Origin: Capnocytophaga felis
Lineage (GTDB): Bacteria; Bacteroidota; Bacteroidia; Flavobacteriales; Flavobacteriaceae
Length of the DNA stretch: 64,000 bases
Direction of reading: 5' to 3'
Assembly (NCBI RefSeq): GCF_009684755.1
Contig: NZ_BLBC01000005.1
Location: 372,001-436,000 of the forward strand
Shown here: one piece after another, positions 18,901 to 26,621 of the stretch
Numbering within the stretch: position 1 is the stretch's first letter
Layout: each line of letters opens with the position of its first letter
Made by a program: the position numbers and the translations under genes
The notes under the pieces: model-generated
Told to the model about the DNA's origin: nothing
The model's input: only the letters and a program-made list of their open reading frames with translations
Databases searched by the model: none

Positions 18901-18996
18901 ATTAGCAGAAGAATTTGTATAAATTTCTGTTTCTTGCCCAAGTAAAATTTGAGCAAAGAACAAGAAAAAAGAGATTGAAAAAATTGTTTGTTTCAT
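15988..18996 (-). CDS. Large exported tetratricopeptide-repeat protein
   Basis: 1002 residues with a signal peptide (residues 1-21, ending LLGQ). Tandem TPR units fill nearly the whole length, with repeated elements such as AYYHLAECYLNTGQ and ALYWLGETSYLLKD, and a helical end (VTEAKKELEIVKAEA). TPRs form superhelical binding surfaces, so this is probably a periplasmic or outer-membrane-associated scaffold. A near-ideal promoter is 20 bases upstream, and the barrel gene follows at 15 bases. I infer a dedicated envelope complex with the barrel; its task is unknown. T9SS/gliding roles are possible but not shown. Confidence 0.85.
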   Translation of the reverse strand: MKQTIFSISFFLFFAQILLGQETEIYTNSSANFEKAMSLYNRKIYKPAQHLFRTEQTTSLDVEKRIKSQYYVASIAAILGETGADVLMKKFIEQHPESPLSSGAFLRMADYYFQKGNYKEALGWYKQVNDASVSSEERTKFYFQKGYALFAGGNRKESEKYFNLVKNSKQFGADANYYLGYIAYDSDDYKKAESYFEKVQADESLDKNVSYFQANMKFKQGLFEEAIREGLKQKDKNKNAQELSELNKIIGESYFNLEKYSQAIPYLKEYKGKRGKFSNTDFYYLGYAYYKNKDYTNAIEQFNQIISGNDAVAQNAYYHLAECYLNTGQKQQALNAFRNAYQMNFDAQIKKDAHLNYARLSYEIGNPYESVPSVLLSYSKAYPNDKKEEIQSLLIDSYISSGNYQAAINLLEKSTDPKDQEVYRKVSFYRGLELFNELQYEEALKYLQKSTESSDASISVRALYWLGETSYLLKDFQNAKKYYTQFLSKPNSSKTSEYKNIYYSLAYADFNLKDYKSAIENFERYLKEKPKSNAWANDALLRLADSYFVEGKYWPAMERYNKLIASNTSDEDYAAYQKAISYGFVDRTSKKIEELEKFIKKYKNSNLRPNALFELGNTYVSEGNTAKGVQYYKQIQTEYKGNNFVPRAMLREGLVYYNKNQNQNALQVFKTIAKDYPKTNESAQAVATAKLIYIDMGKVSEYASWAKGLGYVEVSDLELESATYEAAERQYIQQNEKEAIAGFEKYIKEFPNGMRHTNAQFYLAQLYYASNQKSKAVSLYENVIKSGANEFTEQSLTKLTQILLDAGSYLKAKPYLEELEKTATIAQNKVYAQSNLMRVCYNEKLYDKAIEYANKVLMEKTIDTRIKNDAYNVLARSHIQLGNENEARKAYQEVGKTATGSLAAEAMYYDAYFKHKDGKFKESNEVIQKLAKDYGGYKEFAAKGLVVMAKNFYGLKDSYQATYILESVINNFKDYPDVVTEAKKELEIVKAEAAKSNSSVKM

Positions 18997-19016
18997 AAAG
19001 AAATGTTTTTAACGCC

Positions 19017-19047
19017 CAAATTTATGGATTTTTGTTTTGTAAACCAA
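19017..19047 (-). promoter_or_regulatory. Promoter of the TPR-barrel operon
   Basis: On the minus strand TTG (19047-19045) and TAAATTTG (19024-19017) are separated by exactly 20 bases. The predicted start is near 19012, giving a leader of about 16 bases before the ATG at 18996. Confidence 0.75.
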
Positions 19048-19194
19048 TTTTTGACATCTGTATTTAGAATCATAAGAAAGATTCCTTCCAAAGCCAACAA
19101 CCAATAAAACAGTAACTATCAGACACTTACAAAACAATTCATAAAGAAGTTAAAAAAACGCTAAATATTTTATTTTCATCATTATAGAAAAACA

Positions 19195-19223
19195 AAAGAG
19201 GTCACCCTTGAGGTGACCTCTTT
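19195..19223 (-). terminator. Strong intrinsic terminator of ompA
   Basis: A perfect 12-bp stem (AAAGAGGTCACC, 19195-19206; GGTGACCTCTTT, 19212-19223) has a 5-base loop and is followed on the minus strand by TGTTTTTC. It begins about 30 bases after the ompA stop codon. The remaining 19048-19255 sequence shows nothing else. Confidence 0.88.
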
Positions 19224-19255
19224 CATTCTCATCTAAATTTCTTTATCTGATAAAA

Positions 19256-20623
19256 TTATTTTACTAGGTTGATTTCAACACGACGGTTCAAAGCTCTTCC
19301 TTTTGCATTTTTGTTGCTTGCAATTGGTTTCTCAACACCATATCCTTTTGCAGATAAACGAGTGTCAGAAACACCTCTTTGAACTAAGTAAAGTCTTACT
19401 GAATCAGCTCTTTCTTGTGAAAGTGTAAGGTTTTTAGCTTTGTTTCCTGTGCTATCAGTATGTCCTTCGATAGTAAATTTAGAATTAGGATACTGATTCA
19501 ACACGCTAACGATTTGCTCTAACACAGCAGCTGATTGAGGTTTGATTGAAGCCTTACCTGTATCAAACAAGATAGTTTTAGCATACTCGTTCAAAGTTTT
19601 TTGTACCTCTTCAGTAACCTCAGGGCAACCTTTGTTAGAAGCCGGACCAGCTACTTCAGGACACTCATCATCTTTGTCAAGAACACCATCACCATCTGTA
19701 TCTGGCCAAGGGCATCCTGCATTTTCTTTTGGACCAGCTACTTCAGGACATTTATCATCTTTATCAGCAACACCGTCACCGTCTGTATCAGGGCATCCGT
19801 TAAGTTCTTTCGGACCAGCTACTTCAGGGCAAGCATCGTCTTTATCAGCGATTCCGTCACCGTCTGTATCAGGGCATCCGTTAAATTCTTTCAAACCTGC
19901 TTCCTCTGGGCAAGCATCGTTTTTGTCAGCGATTCCGTCACCGTCTGTATCAGGACATCCGTTGAATTCTTTCAAACCAGGAACTTCTGGACACTCATCG
20001 TCTTTATCGAAAACACCATCTCCGTCAGTATCTTTACCACCAAATTTGATAGCTACACCTACTGAATGTTGGAAGAAATCTTGTTTCTTCTCATCTTTTT
20101 GGAAAGCAGAGTTGAACGCAGTTTGTAAGTTCAAACCGATATTTTCTGTAAACCAGAAGTTTAATCCTCCACCTCCTAAGGCTCTGAATTTTCCTTCATC
20201 TTCGATAGCTGCATATCCTCCACCTAATTGTAGATATGGATCGAACCATCTTGCACCTGTCCAAAGAGAATTTAAGTGATATTTAGCTCTTAAATCAACT
20301 CCCCAGAAAGATTGATCTACTTTAGCTACATCTTTAGTGTACCCATAGCCTTTTTCAATTTTGTTTAAAGACCCTGAAAGTTCAGCAGAGAAACCGCTTC
20401 CGATGTATCTACCTACAGAAAGGCGAGAAACAGCTGGAAGAATGTTAAGGTCGCTAGGCCCTGCCCAGTCTTTCATAAACTCACCAAACTCGTCACTTGG
20501 TGTGCGGACGTCAACAGAGTTAACTCCAAATCCTATTTTCCAAGGATTATTTGCATCCTGTGCATAAGCTCCAACTGTAAGAGCCGAAGCCAAAGCAATA
20601 AAAGTTACTTTGATTTTCTTCAT
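19256..20623 (-). CDS. OmpA-family protein with thrombospondin type 3 repeats
   Basis: 455 residues with a signal peptide (1-21, ending GAYAQ). Residues ~22-195 form an eight-stranded-type N-terminal barrel ([12 protein letters not shown]-like start, ending VGVAIKFGG). Five DTDGDGxxDKxDxCP calcium-binding repeats of the thrombospondin type 3 class follow (about 198-325). The C-terminal OmpA peptidoglycan-binding domain has [38 protein letters not shown] and the ending [14 protein letters not shown]. It should anchor the outer membrane to the cell wall and is likely abundant, as it has a consensus promoter and a strong terminator. It is monocistronic. Confidence 0.95.
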   Translation of the reverse strand: MKKIKVTFIALASALTVGAYAQDANNPWKIGFGVNSVDVRTPSDEFGEFMKDWAGPSDLNILPAVSRLSVGRYIGSGFSAELSGSLNKIEKGYGYTKDVAKVDQSFWGVDLRAKYHLNSLWTGARWFDPYLQLGGGYAAIEDEGKFRALGGGGLNFWFTENIGLNLQTAFNSAFQKDEKKQDFFQHSVGVAIKFGGKDTDGDGVFDKDDECPEVPGLKEFNGCPDTDGDGIADKNDACPEEAGLKEFNGCPDTDGDGIADKDDACPEVAGPKELNGCPDTDGDGVADKDDKCPEVAGPKENAGCPWPDTDGDGVLDKDDECPEVAGPASNKGCPEVTEEVQKTLNEYAKTILFDTGKASIKPQSAAVLEQIVSVLNQYPNSKFTIEGHTDSTGNKAKNLTLSQERADSVRLYLVQRGVSDTRLSAKGYGVEKPIASNKNAKGRALNRRVEINLVK

Positions 20624-20662
20624 ACTTAAAAATGAATTTTGATTACTACTTTATTTTTGCGA

Positions 20663-20695
20663 CAAATATAAATATTATTTTAATATATTTACAAA
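20663..20695 (-). promoter_or_regulatory. Promoter of the ompA gene
   Basis: On the minus strand a TTTG (20695-20692) and TATATTTG (20670-20663) are 21 bases apart. The predicted leader is about 35 bases. Confidence 0.75.
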
Positions 20696-20725
20696 ATCTC
20701 TTTCTTTTTTTTTATTTTTTTAACT

Positions 20726-21922
20726 TCACTTAATAACCCCCAACTCCTTTCCTACTTCGGTAAACGCCTGTATTGCCTTGTCTAAGTGCTGTTTAGAATG
20801 TGCTGCTGACAGCTGAACACGAATGCGTGCCTTATTTTTGGGAACAACCGGATAAAAGAACCCTATAACATAAATACCTTTTTCAAGAAGTTTATCCGCC
20901 ATTATCTGCGACACTTTGGCATCATAGAGCATTACTGGAACTATGGCACTGTCTCCCTCAATAATATCAAAACCAGCGGCTTTCATTCCTTTTTTGAAAT
21001 ACTCGGCATTCCACTCTAATTTATCACGAAGTGAAGTATCTTTCGATATCAAATCAAAAACCTTTATCGAAGCTCCAACAATTGCCGGTGCTAACGAATT
21101 GGAAAACAAATACGGGCGTGAACGTTGTCGCAACATTTCAATAATTTCTTTTTTCCCTGTCGTATAACCTCCCATTGCTCCTCCTAATGCTTTCCCCAAA
21201 GTACCCGTAATGATATCCACACGTCCCATTACTTTTTTGGCTTCGAACGTTCCTTTTCCTGTTGCCCCGATAAAACCCGCTGCGTGGCACTCATCTACCA
21301 TTACCAAAGCGTCGTATTTTTCTGCCAAATCACAGATTTTATCAAGTGGAGCGACTAATCCGTCCATTGAAAAAACACCATCTGTAACAATGATTTTAAA
21401 ACGAACTCCGGTAGCATTAGCCTCTTTTAATTTGGCTTCCAAATCTGCCATATCGCCATTCTCATAACGGAAACGTTTAGCTTTACACAAACGAACTCCA
21501 TCAATAATTGAGGCGTGATTCAACGAATCGGAAATGATAGCGTCTTCATCTGTAAACAAAGGTTCAAAAACCCCTCCATTGGCATCAAAAGCTGCCGCGT
21601 ATAATATGGTATCTTCCGTCCCGTAAAAATCGGCAATTTTTTTCTCTAATTCCTTATGAATATTCTGCGTTCCACAAATGAAACGCACTGATGACATTCC
21701 AAATCCGTGTGTATCCAACGCATCTTTGGCTGCTTGTATTACTTCCGGATGAGCAGAAAGCCCCAAATAGTTGTTTGCACAAAAATTCAATACTTCTTCT
21801 CCTGAAGAAATCTTAATTTCTGCCCCTTGCTTTGAGGTAATGATTCTTTCTCTTTTATAAAGTCCTGCTTCTTTAATAGCCTCTAATTCAGCTTGTAAAT
21901 GTTGTTTTATTTTTCCATACAT
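20726..21922 (-). CDS. kbl: Glycine C-acetyltransferase (2-amino-3-ketobutyrate CoA ligase)
   Basis: 398 residues from the ATG at 21922, matching Kbl length. It is a PLP-dependent alpha-oxoamine synthase that, in threonine breakdown, cleaves 2-amino-3-ketobutyrate with CoA into glycine and acetyl-CoA. Key features are [51 protein letters not shown] and the PLP lysine in [14 protein letters not shown]. The frame remains open for 34 codons upstream to 22024, but a consensus promoter lies in that stretch (21958-21989), so the shorter form is preferred. The partner threonine dehydrogenase gene is not adjacent. Confidence 0.93.
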   Translation of the reverse strand: MYGKIKQHLQAELEAIKEAGLYKRERIITSKQGAEIKISSGEEVLNFCANNYLGLSAHPEVIQAAKDALDTHGFGMSSVRFICGTQNIHKELEKKIADFYGTEDTILYAAAFDANGGVFEPLFTDEDAIISDSLNHASIIDGVRLCKAKRFRYENGDMADLEAKLKEANATGVRFKIIVTDGVFSMDGLVAPLDKICDLAEKYDALVMVDECHAAGFIGATGKGTFEAKKVMGRVDIITGTLGKALGGAMGGYTTGKKEIIEMLRQRSRPYLFSNSLAPAIVGASIKVFDLISKDTSLRDKLEWNAEYFKKGMKAAGFDIIEGDSAIVPVMLYDAKVSQIMADKLLEKGIYVIGFFYPVVPKNKARIRVQLSAAHSKQHLDKAIQAFTEVGKELGVIK

Positions 21923-21957
21923 AACGCTAAATTCAATTTTGGTTGTTTTTGAAAGTA

Positions 21958-21989
21958 CAAATGTAATTAATTTACTTCGTAACTTCAAA
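21958..21989 (-). promoter_or_regulatory. Promoter of kbl
   Basis: TTTG (21989-21986) and TACATTTG (21965-21958) on the minus strand are 20 bases apart, an exact consensus match. It fixes the kbl start at 21922 rather than 22024. Confidence 0.78.
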
Positions 21990-22113
21990 AAAATAGTGTT
22001 TTTTAACTTGATTTTCTGTATCAAAATATAAATTTCTACCTTAATTTGTAAATATTTATAGCAAAAAACGACGTGGATTTGAAAATAAATTTTAACCTTC
22101 CGGTGATTCTTCT

Positions 22114-22121
22114 TACCTTTG
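22114..22121 (+). promoter_or_regulatory. Candidate -7 element for holB
   Basis: TACCTTTG lies 71 bases upstream of the holB ATG. No TTG is found at the standard spacing, so only the -7 part is supported. Confidence 0.4.
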
Positions 22122-22191
22122 AGGCTTGAATTTTACTTTCCTTTGAGAATTTGAAAAGAAACATCAAACCACAAAACATCTTCTTACTAAT

Positions 22192-23313
22192 ATGACATTC
22201 AACGACATACTTGGATACGATTCTATAAAAAAGCACTTGAAAGACAGCGTGGAAGCCAAACGAATTCCGCACGCACAGCTTTTTGTGGGGAATGAAGGAT
22301 GCGGAACACTACCAATGGCTATTGCCTACGCCTCTTACATCTTATGTGAGGATAATGATTCCTGCCTGACTAAATGTAATAACCTGTCCCACCCTGATTT
22401 ACATTTCGTTTTCCCCACAGCCATTACCGCAAAAGTAAAAAAAGACCCAATTAGTTCGTTATTTTTGGATGAATGGAGAAAATTCATCAAGGAACAACCC
22501 TACGGAAGCCTCTTTGATTGGTATTTACAACTCGGAATTGAGAACAAACAAGGAAATATTGGAGTAAATGAAGCAAAAGATATCACCTCAAAACTATCAT
22601 TAAAGGCTTTCGAGGGCGGATACAAAGTAATGATTATCTGGATGGCAGAGAAAATGAATATCGAATCTTCCAATAAATTACTGAAATTATTAGAAGAGCC
22701 TCCTCAGCAAACCATCTTTCTGTTAATTACTGAAGATGAGGCTTCTATCCTGGACACTATTCGTTCGCGTTGTCAAATTCTACGATTTCCTCCTTTAAGC
22801 GAAAATGCTATAAAACAAGGACTTATCCGGAAAGGAATTTCCGAAGGAGATGCAACCAAATTAGCTGTTCGGGCTCAAGGAAATTTCAACAAAGCGTTGC
22901 GTTTTTTTGAAGAAGCGGAAGAAGAGAATGTTTTTGAAAAGTGGTTCATCACTTGGGTTCGTTCCGCTTACAGAGCCAAAGGAAATAAATCTTCTATTCA
23001 CGGATTATTGCAATGGAGCGAGGAAATTGCAGCAACAGGACGCGAAAAACAAAAACAATTCTTGATGTACTGCATCGAAGTTTTTCGTCAAGCATTGTTA
23101 CTGAACTATAATTCAGGAAGTTTGGTATATTCCGAATTTAAAGACCCTACATTTGACCTGAAAAAGTTTGCTCCGTTTGTTCACGGAAATAACATACAAC
23201 AAATACACGAACAGCTGGAAGAAGCTCTCTTTCATATTGAACGCAACGGAAATGCAAAAATTATTTTTACCGATTTATCCATAAAATTAACTCGATTGTT
23301 GCACACAAAATAA
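22192..23313 (+). CDS. holB: DNA polymerase III subunit delta-prime
   Basis: 373 residues. The N-terminal AAA+ fold opens with FNDILGYDSIKKHL and HAQLFVGNEGCG; the P-loop lacks the catalytic lysine, as expected for delta-prime. A cysteine cluster (CEDNDSCLTKC) and SHPDLHFVFP occupy the zinc-module region. Then come KVMIIWMAEKMNIESSNKLLKLLEEPP, which is typical of clamp-loader subunits (shown here in two parts: AEKMNIESSNKLLK and LLEEPPQQT), and sensor-like IRSRCQILRF. It would be the stator of the clamp-loader complex that places the sliding clamp on DNA. The DoxX-like gene follows 10 bases later. Confidence 0.9.
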   Translation: MTFNDILGYDSIKKHLKDSVEAKRIPHAQLFVGNEGCGTLPMAIAYASYILCEDNDSCLTKCNNLSHPDLHFVFPTAITAKVKKDPISSLFLDEWRKFIKEQPYGSLFDWYLQLGIENKQGNIGVNEAKDITSKLSLKAFEGGYKVMIIWMAEKMNIESSNKLLKLLEEPPQQTIFLLITEDEASILDTIRSRCQILRFPPLSENAIKQGLIRKGISEGDATKLAVRAQGNFNKALRFFEEAEEENVFEKWFITWVRSAYRAKGNKSSIHGLLQWSEEIAATGREKQKQFLMYCIEVFRQALLLNYNSGSLVYSEFKDPTFDLKKFAPFVHGNNIQQIHEQLEEALFHIERNGNAKIIFTDLSIKLTRLLHTK

Positions 23314-23323
23314 ATTGATTTTT

Positions 23324-23701
23324 ATGGATTTCGCCTTGCTTTTCGTATTTCTGTTTCTGATTATAACATTTGGATATAGTGCTTTTGAAAAAATCATAAA
23401 CTTCAAAGAATCAGTAATTTATTACAGAAATTATCTTTCAAAAACTTTTTTAAAGAAGTACATCACTCCGATTCTATTTTTTGTCATTGTAGCCGAAGTA
23501 ATTTCTACGATTTTATTTTTAATCGGGATATTTGAAGTGTTTAGTTTAAAATCAATTTATTATGGCTTCTACGGACTTGTTATTGCGTCCTCAACATTGC
23601 TTTGTTTTCTGTTTGGGCAACGTTTAGCAAAAGATTACGACGGAGCCAGAGGAATAGCTATTTATTTCATTATCTGCCTAATAGGATTTTTAATTTGTTA
23701 A
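23324..23701 (+). CDS. DoxX/MauE-like small membrane protein
   Basis: 125 residues from the ATG at 23324 (an in-frame TTG lies 9 bases earlier). Four predicted transmembrane helices are present, with the first-helix motif TFGYSAFEKIINF and a following conserved-type YYRNYL, as in DoxX/MauE-like proteins of Bacteroidota. Such proteins are linked to redox or thiol pathways in other bacteria, but no partner is encoded here. It is translated just after holB and probably co-transcribed. It is convergent with plsC with only 7 bases between the stops. Confidence 0.7.
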   Translation: MDFALLFVFLFLIITFGYSAFEKIINFKESVIYYRNYLSKTFLKKYITPILFFVIVAEVISTILFLIGIFEVFSLKSIYYGFYGLVIASSTLLCFLFGQRLAKDYDGARGIAIYFIICLIGFLIC

Positions 23702-23708
23702 AAACTAT

Positions 23709-24446
23709 TTATTTTGACTTAGCATCTGCTTCCAATTCTTGAAGAATCGTGTTTCTAACATCTTCCTTTAGTGCATTTTTATCTCTGAAAGTGAGTCCGT
23801 TTGTTTGTACAAATGGATGTATTTTCACACGCATCTTCCCCGGACTTCCGGCAAAAAAACGGAAAGGATAAAGCCTTTTGTTATCAAAAAAGGTCATCGG
23901 AACAATAGGAATCTGAAAATCAATAGCCAAGCTAAAAGCTCCGTCTTTGAATTTATCCAATATTACAGATTCATCTGGCACACCTCCTTCAGGGAAAATA
24001 CAGATACTCAGCCCTGAATTAAGTCGTTTTTTAGCAGAAGCATACACTTGTTTCCGGCTTTCTGCATTTGACCTATCCACCAAAATAGCAAATCTCTTGT
24101 AAAAATAACCAAAAACGGGAGTTCGGGCAAGTTCTTTCTTCCCCACAAAAACAAATGGATTTTTACTACAAACGTACATCAACATTACATCCGTCACGCT
24201 GGTGTGATTTGCGATCAACACATAGCTTCCATCTTTATCAATCGATTGATTTTTACACACTTCAGGATAGAAACCCATTCCGTAAAGAATCGGTTTTGCC
24301 CAAAGATTGCGAGCCACCCAATAAAATTGCGGATACCATTTTTCTCGCAATGTAAAAACGAACAAAACGGGAGACAGCAGTAGTATAACGATGGTTACCA
24401 GCACGTAAAACCATATTTTCCAGAAAAACCAAAAAACGTATTTCAT
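23709..24446 (-). CDS. plsC: 1-acyl-sn-glycerol-3-phosphate acyltransferase
   Basis: 245 residues with N-terminal membrane helices (about 4-30). The acyltransferase signature is NHTSVTD (H-x4-D), followed by the second motif FPEGG and a third block (IPIVPMTF). It should transfer an acyl chain to lysophosphatidate during phospholipid synthesis at the inner membrane. It is 22 bases downstream of rpoN's opposite-end neighbour in the sense that both are on the minus strand, with plsC upstream of nothing obvious and rpoN preceding it. It is a separate gene from the OlsF-like PlsC domain at 3805-5637. Other lysolipid acceptors are possible. Confidence 0.87.
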   Translation of the reverse strand: MKYVFWFFWKIWFYVLVTIVILLLSPVLFVFTLREKWYPQFYWVARNLWAKPILYGMGFYPEVCKNQSIDKDGSYVLIANHTSVTDVMLMYVCSKNPFVFVGKKELARTPVFGYFYKRFAILVDRSNAESRKQVYASAKKRLNSGLSICIFPEGGVPDESVILDKFKDGAFSLAIDFQIPIVPMTFFDNKRLYPFRFFAGSPGKMRVKIHPFVQTNGLTFRDKNALKEDVRNTILQELEADAKSK

Positions 24447-24468
24447 TTACTTTGAAAAATATGATTTT

Positions 24469-25935
24469 TTAAAGCTCTTTTCTGAGTCTTGCCACGGGAA
24501 TATCCAGCTGTTCACGATATTTCGCCACGGTTCTGCGAGCAATCGGATAGCCCTCATCTTTAAGAAGTTGAGCCAGCTCATCATCAGGATACGGTTTACC
24601 TTTATCTTCGGTGGCAATGATTTTTTGTAGAATTTGTTTTATTTCGTGTGTTGAAACATCCTCACCTTGGTCGTTTTTCATCGATTCGGAGAAGAAATCT
24701 TTAATCAACTTCGTTCCGTAAGGCGTTGTAACATATTTGCTGCTTGCCACACGAGAAATCGTAGAAATATCCATTCCCACTTTATCAGCTATATCCTTCA
24801 AAATCAAAGGTTTTATTTTCAATTCATCTCCTGTTAGGAAATATTCACGTTGATGTTCCATAATGGCTCCCATCGTAACCAAAAGCGTTTGTTGGCGTTG
24901 CTTGATGGCATCAATAAACCACTTGGCAGAATCAAGTTTCTGTTTTATAAAAAAGACGGCTTCTTTTTGCGAAGCACTTTTCTCTTTTGACCTTTTGTAC
25001 GTATCCAACATTGTGGAATATTCCCTCGACACGTGTAATTCGGGAGCATTTCTGCCATTGAGGCTGAGTTCCAACTCATTGTCAGCAACCCGAATTGTAA
25101 AATCAGGAATGATTTGTTCCACCTGCACGCTACTTCCCGAGTACGAACTTCCCGGCTTGGGATTAAGTTTCTCTATTTCTTGTATAGCCTCTTTGAGTTC
25201 ATCTTCTGACACAGAAAATTTTTGTTGCAATTTCGCATAATGTTTCTTTGAAAATTGCTCAAACCCTTTCTCTATAATTTCAATAGCCAAATTTATTGCA
25301 GAAGTTGCTTTTTTTCGTTGCAATTGAACCAACAAACATTCTTGCAAATCAAAAGCACCTACTCCGGCAGGGTCTAACTTGAAAATAACTTGCTCACGAA
25401 TTTGTTTTACCTTATCTTCCTCTGTATAAATATTTTGAGTAAAAGCCAAATCATCCGTTAAATCTTGAATTGTTCGGCGAATGTAACCGCTATCATCAAT
25501 ACTACCAACTAAAAATTCAGCAATAAAATAATCTTCGTCCGAAAGTGTAAATGTATTCAACTGATTTAAAAGCGATTGATGAAATGAAACCTCAGCACTA
25601 AACGGAATTTCTTTTTCTTCATCGTCATCACTATAATTATTTGCTTGTAATCGATACTCGGGAATTTCATCATCACTGAGGTATTCATCAATATTAATAT
25701 CCTCCATATCAATCACTTCACTATCGTTATATTCGTCTGTGGAATTGTCAAATTCATCTGCAAACTCATCGAATTCATCTTCCTCACGCCCCGATTCCAA
25801 AGCTGGATTTTCTTCCAATTCTTGCTTAATACGCTGTTCAAAAGCCAACGTAGGCAACTGCACCAATTTCATTAATTGAATTTGTTGAGGCGAAAGTTTT
25901 TGTGAAAGTTTGAGTTGTAAATTTTGTTTTAACAT
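24469..25935 (-). CDS. rpoN: RNA polymerase sigma-54 factor
   Basis: 488 residues with all three regions. Region I is glutamine/leucine-rich (QLKLSQKLSPQQIQLMKL). Region II is acidic (about 50-105, many Asp/Glu). The core-binding and DNA-binding parts follow, with the RpoN box near the C-terminus seen as ARRTVAKYRE. It requires AAA+ enhancer-binding activators, none of which is encoded in this window. A consensus sigma-A promoter lies 25 bases upstream. plsC starts 22 bases after the rpoN stop on the same strand, so read-through into it is likely. Confidence 0.95.
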   Translation of the reverse strand: MLKQNLQLKLSQKLSPQQIQLMKLVQLPTLAFEQRIKQELEENPALESGREEDEFDEFADEFDNSTDEYNDSEVIDMEDINIDEYLSDDEIPEYRLQANNYSDDDEEKEIPFSAEVSFHQSLLNQLNTFTLSDEDYFIAEFLVGSIDDSGYIRRTIQDLTDDLAFTQNIYTEEDKVKQIREQVIFKLDPAGVGAFDLQECLLVQLQRKKATSAINLAIEIIEKGFEQFSKKHYAKLQQKFSVSEDELKEAIQEIEKLNPKPGSSYSGSSVQVEQIIPDFTIRVADNELELSLNGRNAPELHVSREYSTMLDTYKRSKEKSASQKEAVFFIKQKLDSAKWFIDAIKQRQQTLLVTMGAIMEHQREYFLTGDELKIKPLILKDIADKVGMDISTISRVASSKYVTTPYGTKLIKDFFSESMKNDQGEDVSTHEIKQILQKIIATEDKGKPYPDDELAQLLKDEGYPIARRTVAKYREQLDIPVARLRKEL

Positions 25936-25959
25936 TTGCTAATAACTGAATTATGTTGG

Positions 25960-25991
25960 CAAAAATACATAAAAAAGAAGAAAGTGACAAA
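25960..25991 (-). promoter_or_regulatory. Promoter of rpoN
   Basis: TTTG (25991-25988) and TATTTTTG (25967-25960) on the minus strand are separated by 20 bases. The leader would be about 20 bases. Confidence 0.75.
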
Positions 25992-26032
25992 AAATGAAAT
26001 TGGTCATTTGATTGTTTTTTGAAACAATAAAA

Positions 26033-26069
26033 AAACGAGAAACCCAAATCTGCTTTGGATTTCTCGTTT
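26033..26069 (-). terminator. Terminator after the YfcE-like gene
   Basis: A long hairpin pairs AAACGAGAAA (26033-26042) with TTTCTCGTTT (26060-26069), with further pairing inside (CCAAA with TTTGG). On the minus strand a T-rich run follows. It lies 13 bases after the phosphodiesterase stop and separates it from rpoN. Confidence 0.82.
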
Positions 26070-26082
26070 AAAAAATCAAAAA

Positions 26083-26571
26083 CTATCTTTCAAATTCAAT
26101 TACTTCAACATTTTTGATTTCTCCTCCATCAATTTCAAAACGAATCATCGTTCGGACAGTTTGCCAACCGTGTTTGCCAACGGCTCCCGGATTCAAATGC
26201 AGTAGCTGAAATTTCCTGTCATACATTATTTTTAATATATGCGAATGCCCCGAAATAAAAATTTTAGGCGTTTTTGAAATAATTTCTTTTTTAGCCAAAG
26301 AAGTATATTTGTCAGGATATCCGCCAATGTGAATCATCAAAACCTCAACTCCCTCACAACAAAACCTGTTAACTTCCGGAAATTTACTCCTTATTTCTGC
26401 CCCGTCAATGTTGCCATATACTCCCCTAACCGGCTTTATTTTCTCAAGAGCCTCAACTACTTCCATAGAACCGAAATCACCACAATGCCAAATTTCATCA
26501 ACTTGTTTGGCATAATTCAAAATTTTATCATCTATGTAAGAATGCGTATCTGAAAGAAGGAGAATTTTCAT
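26083..26571 (-). CDS. Metallophosphoesterase, YfcE/MJ0936-type phosphodiesterase
   Basis: 162 residues with the calcineurin-like metal-binding motifs in order: LLSDTHSY near the start (Asp/His), WHCGDFGS, VYGNIDG, a histidine in VLMIHIGG, and SGHSHILK. These give a dinuclear metal site. The length fits the small YfcE family, which hydrolyses phosphodiesters in vitro; the natural substrate is uncertain. It is monocistronic with a strong terminator behind it. Confidence 0.88.
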   Translation of the reverse strand: MKILLLSDTHSYIDDKILNYAKQVDEIWHCGDFGSMEVVEALEKIKPVRGVYGNIDGAEIRSKFPEVNRFCCEGVEVLMIHIGGYPDKYTSLAKKEIISKTPKIFISGHSHILKIMYDRKFQLLHLNPGAVGKHGWQTVRTMIRFEIDGGEIKNVEVIEFER

Positions 26572-26621
26572 ACAAAATAAAATCGTTGGGAAATTTGTAA
26601 TATTTTTTCAGTTGTTAATTA

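Noticed and set aside
19542-20279. A 245-codon plus-strand open frame over ompA
   Set aside because: It is antisense to the thrombospondin type 3 repeats, whose periodic codons keep the opposite strand open; the Ser/Pro-rich product has no family.
21923-22024. 34-residue N-terminal extension of kbl
   Set aside because: A consensus promoter lies inside it, so it cannot be translated from that transcript.
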